DNA of 64,000 nt from Streptomyces olivaceus. Lineage in GTDB: Bacteria; Actinomycetota; Actinomycetes; Streptomycetales; Streptomycetaceae. The stretch's first letter is position 1; the number at the start of each line of letters is the position of its first letter. Shown here one piece after another: positions 59,867-64,000 of the stretch. The stretch lies in the NCBI RefSeq assembly GCF_000721235.1, contig NZ_JOFH01000027.1:305671-369670 (forward strand), written 5' to 3'. Below the pieces are notes generated by a model. It searched no databases. It saw only the letters and a list, made by a program, of their open reading frames with translations, and had not been told where the DNA came from. The position numbers and the translations under genes are program-made.

Positions 59867-60680
59867 TGCTCTCCTAGGAGACGGTCCAGTAGATCCCTCG
59901 TGTCCTCGGGGGTGAGGGCCTGAGACCGCAGCATCGCACACTTCTGCGTAAGGATCCCCACCTCATCGGGATCAGCGATCAGTTGGCTGCCACGCTGGTT
60001 CTCCGTGTAGGCGAGCCGCTGGTGGTCGGGCGTTTCGAGCAGGACGAACGGGCCGTCGAGCGAGGCGTGACTGGCACGGTCCAAGGGCAACACCTGCAGC
60101 ATGAGCCCAGGTAGCTCGGAGCACGCGCGAAGGTGCCGGAGCTGCTCTGTCCAAACCTGTCGGCCACCGAAGGGCGCGTGGACGACCGGTTCCCAGACCA
60201 CGAAGCAGGTGATCGGGGGTTCCTTGCCCTGCAAGATCCCCTGCCGCTCGATACGAGCCGCCGCCAGTCGGGCAATCGTGTCCTCGTCATAGACCGGCAC
60301 ACGACTGCGGAACACCGCCCACGCGTACGCCTCCGTCTGGAGCAGACCCGGCAACACCTGGTTCTCGTACGACGAGATGGCGATGGCCTCCCGCTCCCTG
60401 TCCAGGAACTCCTCCGCCCACAGCGGAACCAGATCCACCTCCGGCATCCTGCTCAGCGCGACCGACAACGCCCCCTTTGTGCCGAGGAATCGTCGAGTTG
60501 CTCGGCGAGGTCCGGCTTCAGCGGGCGTCGGCCTTGTTCGATCGAGGCGATCTGCTGCTCGCCGATGACGAACCGCTCGCCCAGCGACCGCTGCGTGAGC
60601 CCTGCCGCCTGCCGGTAGAGGGCGAGCAGCGCACCCACCATCTTCATCGCGGAGGCGTTCCTCCGTGTCGTCGTGCCCAT
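59863..60680 (-). pseudogene. XRE/DUF5753 regulator with a frameshift (WhiJ-like)
   Basis: The N-terminal helix-turn-helix (MGTTTRRNASAMKMVGALLA, GLTQRSLGERFVIGEQQIAS) starts at 60680 but runs out of frame. The DUF5753 part (MPEVDLVPLWAEEFLDRERE onward) continues in another frame. Joining them at about 60487-60492 restores the family reading LAEQLD-x-FLGTKGALSVAL, so one base appears deleted within gacgattcctc. The downstream frame is otherwise intact, which suggests a recent mutation or a sequencing error. Next to DUF397 and ATPase genes this would be the WhiJ-like member of the module. Confidence 0.75.
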
Positions 60681-60762
60681 GAGGTCGAACTCCCCGTCCG
60701 TGCGCGTACGTTCACCATCGCGCACCCGTACAGACCGCCCGTACGTCCCTGCGCACTGTTCC

Positions 60763-61224
60763 ATGATGACCACGGAGCGTGACTCTCGTCACGTGAACAA
60801 CGAAACTCCACCCCCCTCCCCACGTGAGCGTTTCTACCGCCGTGAGCGCCGGTCCGTCCCCGCCGCACGGGCGTTCGCGCACGAGGTGCTCGCCGACTGG
60901 GGTGTGCGTGAGCGCGCGGACGACGTGGCGCTGTGCGTGAGCGAACTGGCGACCAACGCGTTGGTGCACGGCGCACCACCCGGCCGAGGCTTCCTGCTGC
61001 GGCTGCTCCCCTGCGGGGACGGTGTGCGCGTCGAGGTCCACGACAGCGGGGACGGGGTACCGGCCGTACCCCAGGCCCCCGACCGATCGGACGAGAGCGG
61101 GCGCGGACTGCTACTGGTGTCAGAGCTGGCCGACAAGTGGGGAGTGGCGGAACGGGCACCTGGCAAGGTGGTGTGGTGCGAGTGGACCGGCGCTCGGGCC
61201 AGGGATGGGGCCCTGCCCCGATGA
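60763..61224 (+). CDS. RsbW-like ATP-binding protein (GHKL fold)
   Basis: About 153 residues. The GHKL ATP-binding boxes are visible: N-box ELATNALVHG, G1 DSGDGVPAV and G2 ESGRGLLLV. Proteins like this accompany XRE/DUF397 pairs in the abaA/whiJ-type clusters of streptomycetes. They resemble anti-sigma serine kinases such as RsbW. The start is uncertain; ATG codons at 60763 and 60766 and a GTG at 60793 are all possible, and none has a good ribosome-binding site. Confidence 0.8.
   Translation: MMTTERDSRHVNNETPPPSPRERFYRRERRSVPAARAFAHEVLADWGVRERADDVALCVSELATNALVHGAPPGRGFLLRLLPCGDGVRVEVHDSGDGVPAVPQAPDRSDESGRGLLLVSELADKWGVAERAPGKVVWCEWTGARARDGALPR
60778..60793. promoter_or_regulatory. Inverted repeat CGTGAC-TCTC-GTCACG
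   Basis: A perfect 6-bp inverted repeat at the very start of the ATPase gene and 98 bp upstream of the divergent XRE gene. It could be the operator of the WhiJ-like regulator. Confidence 0.35.
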
Positions 61225-61332
61225 ACTTGCGTGTCGCGCAACAGGTATGTGAGGGCGCAGAACAGGGGCGGGGGGCGTTACCGCGGGTGCGGGGACGACC
61301 GTCGTGCTTGGCCATGAACTCGGCTTTGTTCG

Positions 61333-61340
61333 TTTGTTGC
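61333..61340. repeat. 8-bp target-site duplication, left copy
   Basis: TTTGTTGC immediately before the left terminal repeat; an identical copy follows the right terminal repeat. Eight bp is the duplication length of ISL3-family elements. Confidence 0.9.
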
Positions 61341-61362
61341 GGCTCTGGTCCACTTCGTGTGG
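61341..61362 (+). repeat. Left terminal inverted repeat of the ISL3-family element
   Basis: 22 bp that pair with 63716-63737; 21 of 22 positions match. Confidence 0.9.
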
Positions 61363-61460
61363 TCGCGTACGCAGGGTGACTGTTGATCTTCGTGTGATGG
61401 CGGTCGAGTTCGCCCGAAAATCGCTGGGTTGGATGGTGGTGTGGTCGACAGTCCTTCGCC

Positions 61461-63038
61461 GTGAACACAGTGCGGCCGCAGCTGAATGAGCTGCTGTTCT
61501 CCTCGGTGGAGGGCGTGTTGGTGGAAGCGGTTGAGGTGACCGACACAGTCGTCCGGATCGATGCCCGTACGACCGCAGGGCAGGTGGCCTGTCCGGGGTG
61601 TGGATGCTGGTCTGGGCGAATACATGGCTCCTGCCTGCGATTTCCTCGCGATCTACCGACGGCGGGCAAGTTCGTCGTGATGTCGTTGCGGGTGCGGCGA
61701 TTCGTCTGCGAGGAGGAATCCTGCGAGCGGAAGACCTTCGCCGAGCAAGTGACCGGCCTCACCCGCAGGTTCGGGCGACGGACCGAGCGGTTGCGGTCGA
61801 CGCTGGTGTCGGTCGGGCTTGCGCTCGCGGGCCGGGCCGGCGCCCGGATGACGGACGCCTTCAAGGTTCCGGTCAGCCGGAACACGCTGTTGAGGCTGAT
61901 CGCCTCGCTTCGGGACCCCGTCACCACCACACCCCGTGTGGTCGGCGTGGACGAATACGCCCAGCGCAAGGGCCGCGTCGAAACACGTCGCCCGATCGAT
62001 CTCCTTCCCGACCGGGAGGCCGATACGCTCGCGGCCTGGCTCGCCGAGCGGCCCGGCATCGAGATCATCTGCCGTGACCGGGCCCCATTTTTCACCGAAG
62101 GCGCCACCCGCGGCGCCCCGCAGGCCCTCCAGGTCGCTGACCGATGGCACCTCTGGCACAACCTGGGCGAAGCCGCCGAGAAATGCGTCTACCGGCACCG
62201 CGGCTGCTTACGCCCCACGCCGGAACAGCCAGAGGAACCCCAGCAGCATGAGCCGGAGCCGGCCGCCTCATCTCCCTGGCCGACAGGACACCGGTTCGCC
62301 GAACGCACCCGTGCCAAGCACGCCACCATCCACGCTCTCCTCGCCGCCGGTCACAGCAAGCGGTCCGTCGCCCGGCAGCTCGACATGACCCTCAACACGA
62401 TCCTGCGGTTCTCCCGCGCCGCCACCCCGGAGGAGATGTTCACCGGGCAGTGGCAAAACCGTACGACCAGGCTCGACGCCTACAAGCCCTACCTCGATCA
62501 GCGCTGGCAGGAAGGCTGCACCAACGCCTGGAAACTCTGGGAGGAGATCAAGGAACAGGGCTACCCCCGCGGCTATGCCAGTGTCCGCGACTACGTCAGC
62601 AGGACTCTTCGCGGCAAGCCCCAACCGGTCGGCCCCCGCCCACCGACAGCTCGCGCCGTTACACGCTGGCTCCTCACACACCCCGACGCACTGCCCGAAG
62701 TCGACCGACTCCAGCTCAAAACCGTCCTGGCCAACTGCCCCGAACTGATGGCACTCTCCGAACACGTGCGCACTTTCGGCCACATGGTCGCTCACCTTCG
62801 AGGCGATCAGTTGCCGGCCTGGATCGAAGCGGTAACTTCCACTACCGACCTGCCCAGCCTCCGGCACTTCGCCCAGCACCTCGAACGCGACCTCGACGCC
62901 GTCACCGCCGGCCTCACACTGCCCTGGAACTCCGGCGTCGTCGAAGGCCACGTCAACCGGATCAAGATGCTCAAGCGCCAGATGTTCGGCCGTGCCGGCT
63001 TTGCTCTCCTGCGGAAACGGGTCCTCCTCGCTCCGTGA
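61461..63038 (+). CDS. ISL3-family transposase, probably with an internal deletion
   Basis: A 525-residue DDE transposase. The N-terminal zinc-binding knuckles are CPGC (44-47) and C83/C88. The catalytic triad is visible as D164 (VGVDEYA), D227 (VADRWH) and E495 (NSGVVEGHVNRIK). Between GVDEYAQRKG and ETRRPIDLLP the family usually has about eight more residues forming a core beta-strand (YGTVLVDV); here the text reads GRVETRRP, suggesting an in-frame 24-bp loss. If so the enzyme is likely inactive. GTG start at 61461. Confidence 0.9.
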   Translation: MNTVRPQLNELLFSSVEGVLVEAVEVTDTVVRIDARTTAGQVACPGCGCWSGRIHGSCLRFPRDLPTAGKFVVMSLRVRRFVCEEESCERKTFAEQVTGLTRRFGRRTERLRSTLVSVGLALAGRAGARMTDAFKVPVSRNTLLRLIASLRDPVTTTPRVVGVDEYAQRKGRVETRRPIDLLPDREADTLAAWLAERPGIEIICRDRAPFFTEGATRGAPQALQVADRWHLWHNLGEAAEKCVYRHRGCLRPTPEQPEEPQQHEPEPAASSPWPTGHRFAERTRAKHATIHALLAAGHSKRSVARQLDMTLNTILRFSRAATPEEMFTGQWQNRTTRLDAYKPYLDQRWQEGCTNAWKLWEEIKEQGYPRGYASVRDYVSRTLRGKPQPVGPRPPTARAVTRWLLTHPDALPEVDRLQLKTVLANCPELMALSEHVRTFGHMVAHLRGDQLPAWIEAVTSTTDLPSLRHFAQHLERDLDAVTAGLTLPWNSGVVEGHVNRIKMLKRQMFGRAGFALLRKRVLLAP

Positions 63039-63051
63039 CGGCAGCACACGA

Positions 63052-63636
63052 TCAGACAGTGGCTTTGGCCGCGACCCGTGTAAGCAGCTTGTCCCGCAGA
63101 GAGGGCCACTCATCCGCGAGCACGCTGTAGTACAGCGAATCACGGCGTGTGCCGTCCTGACGCACCATGTGACTGCGCAGCGTCCCTTCATAGACGAGAC
63201 CCAGCCGTGTCAGGGCCTGCTGGGACCGCACATTGAGGTTGTCGGTGCGCAAGGCGACTCGGGCGAGACCCAGATCGTCGAAGGCGTGCCCGAAGAGCAG
63301 CAGCTTCGACTCGGCGTTATAGGGGCCGCCCCAGCAAGAACGATCGAACCACGTCGCGCCTATCTCCGCGCGGCCCTCAGCCAGGTCAAGCTCATACAGA
63401 CTGGTCGAACCGATCACGGCCTTGTCCCTCAGACGCTGGACCGCAAAACACCTCCGGGCTCGGTCCGCCAGCATCTGGCTGATCATCGCCTGCATCTCTT
63501 CCAGATAACCGGGCCGAGGCCGGGGCATCCACTGCCACACCTCGGGATCCGACGCAGAGGGAAAGAGATCTTCAGCATGGTCGACGGACAGCGGGATGAG
63601 ACGGACGGCGCGGCCGAGGAGGGAGTCATTGCTCAT
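63052..63636 (-). CDS. GNAT acetyltransferase, RimJ/RimL type, passenger of the IS
   Basis: A 194-residue acetyltransferase with SCWGGPYNAESKLLLFGHAF and the ARVALRTDNLNVRSQQALTR segment typical of RimJ/RimL-like enzymes that acetylate protein N-termini or small molecules. It lies wholly inside the inverted repeats, opposite to the transposase, and its stop is 13 bp from the transposase stop. It was therefore brought in with the element. Start ATG 63636 has no strong ribosome-binding site. A fitness or resistance benefit is possible, but the substrate is unknown. Confidence 0.85.
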   Translation of the reverse strand: MSNDSLLGRAVRLIPLSVDHAEDLFPSASDPEVWQWMPRPRPGYLEEMQAMISQMLADRARRCFAVQRLRDKAVIGSTSLYELDLAEGRAEIGATWFDRSCWGGPYNAESKLLLFGHAFDDLGLARVALRTDNLNVRSQQALTRLGLVYEGTLRSHMVRQDGTRRDSLYYSVLADEWPSLRDKLLTRVAAKATV

Positions 63637-63715
63637 CACTGCACCGTAGCTTCGGGCCCGCTGCCTCACGGCCTAGATGGAGATCACATTGCCGTCGTCA
63701 CGCACAGCGACCGCA

Positions 63716-63737
63716 CCACAGGAAGTGGACCAGAGCC
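63716..63737 (-). repeat. Right terminal inverted repeat of the ISL3-family element
   Basis: 22 bp complementary to 61341-61362 with one mismatch. Confidence 0.9.
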
Positions 63738-63745
63738 TTTGTTGC
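63738..63745. repeat. 8-bp target-site duplication, right copy
   Basis: TTTGTTGC, identical to 61333-61340. Confidence 0.9.
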
Positions 63746-63846
63746 GACAGCAGTTGTCGATGAGGTTGGGCAGCACTTACCGATCTTCGGCGCGTTCGTT
63801 GTTCAGCAGATTTGACGGCGGCCGAGAGTGAGTGAGTCGGCGCAAC

Positions 63847-64000
63847 GTGTTGCGCGTGCTAAAGGCGGTAGTCCCGGTCCTCGCCCTGGTGGTGGTGACG
63901 GCCGGGTGTTCCTCGTCCGAGGGCGGGGACGAGCAGCGGCTGACCGCGCAGCGGGAGAACTACTGCACGCAGCTGGGGGCGTGGCAGAAGGCGCGGAACG
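63847..64000 (+). CDS. Lipoprotein (5' part only)
   Basis: The reading frame from GTG 63847 encodes VLRVLKAVVPVLALVVVTAG followed by the lipobox Cys21 and SSSEGGDEQRLTAQRENYC. It is a short lipoprotein signal with a Ser/Gly/Glu linker, then a helical start containing a Cys. The gene runs off the right edge, so the function cannot be judged. The ribosome-binding site is weak; a second GTG at 63856 is possible. It lies about 100 bp beyond the IS. Confidence 0.65.
   Translation, partial: MLRVLKAVVPVLALVVVTAGCSSSEGGDEQRLTAQRENYCTQLGAWQKARN

Larger units (their letters stand above)
61341..63737 (+). mobile_element. ISL3-family insertion sequence carrying a GNAT passenger gene
   Basis: The element is 2397 bp. 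The left end begins GGCTCTGGTCCACTTCGTGT (61341-61362). The right end (63716-63737) is its reverse complement with one mismatch in 22 positions. The 8-bp direct repeats TTTGTTGC flank it exactly. It holds the transposase (plus strand) and an acetyltransferase gene (minus strand). Insertion lies between the ATPase gene of the whiJ-like module and a lipoprotein gene. The 236 bp between 61225 and the transposase hold only the site and left end. Confidence 0.9.

Noticed and set aside
60468..60680. Treating the two halves of the XRE regulator as separate genes
   Set aside because: The halves match one continuous family sequence when shifted by one base, and the second half would need a TTG start inside a conserved region.
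63036..63070. Right end of the IS placed just after the transposase stop (CACACGA...)
   Set aside because: Only weak similarity to the left end. A 21/22 match plus an exact 8-bp duplication at 63716-63745 shows the true end lies beyond the GNAT gene.

Overview
The window looks like a chromosomal segment of a Streptomyces. It has very high GC with G/C at third codon positions and many GTG starts. It also carries marker genes of the genus: a CprB-type gamma-butyrolactone receptor homologue beside a two-domain geosmin synthase, the lrm/mgt macrolide self-resistance pair first described in S. lividans, DUF6230/DUF6114 membrane-protein pairs, an XRE/DUF397/ATPase trio of the whiJ/abaA type, and the actinobacterial order of sulfate-assimilation genes. 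From memory the gene order resembles the SCO6070-SCO6120 part of S. coelicolor. This was not checked by alignment.

Layout. 1-3.2 kb: start of a sugar-binding lipoprotein, a DUF6114/DUF6230 pair and a small secreted protein. 3.3-8.5 kb: cprB homologue, an ARMT1/DUF89-type phosphatase, geosmin synthase and a PDZ membrane protein. 8.6-10.9 kb: an M24 peptidase and an APH-fold protein that has lost both catalytic aspartates. 10.9-19.8 kb: treZ, treY and glgX/treX on the minus strand (glycogen to trehalose), interleaved with plus-strand FHA and M14 carboxypeptidase genes. TreY and GlgX both carry glycine-rich low-complexity inserts. 20-23.3 kb: a HEPN protein, a DEDDh exonuclease and a small-molecule kinase. 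23.4-26.5 kb: a three-gene sugar importer without an ATPase. 26.5-29 kb: lrm and mgt, with a leader ORF, attenuator-like RNA structures and palindromic promoter elements.

29.8-39.6 kb: one long minus-strand sulfur operon. The order is leader peptide, sir, a small zinc-ribbon gene, cysH, cysC, cysD, cysN, a putative 34-codon ORF and structured leader, an SsuABC-type importer and a sirohydrochlorin chelatase. Start and stop codons overlap at most junctions. Together these genes import sulfur, activate sulfate, reduce it to sulfide and make the siroheme that Sir needs.

39.8-47.5 kb: acetyltransferase, secreted protein, GAF regulator, AidB-like flavoprotein, BrkB membrane protein and ROK sugar kinase. 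The ROK kinase is co-transcribed with a complete peptide ABC importer (47.5-53.0 kb). That importer is divergent from a ROK repressor and an M81 peptidase gene. 56-61.2 kb: AraC regulator, VOC protein, L7/L12-like and STAS proteins, carboxylesterase, and a whiJ-like module whose XRE gene is frameshifted. 61.3-63.7 kb: an ISL3-family insertion sequence with near-perfect terminal repeats and an exact 8-bp target duplication. It carries a GNAT acetyltransferase as a passenger gene. The window ends in the start of another lipoprotein gene.

The most interesting signals are the lrm leader/attenuator, the IS with its passenger gene, the candidate structured RNA upstream of the sulfur importer, the Cys-ending leader peptide of sir, the double-Asp-mutant pseudokinase and the expanding 9-bp repeat inside treY. 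Starts were chosen by visible ribosome-binding sites. No database search was possible.
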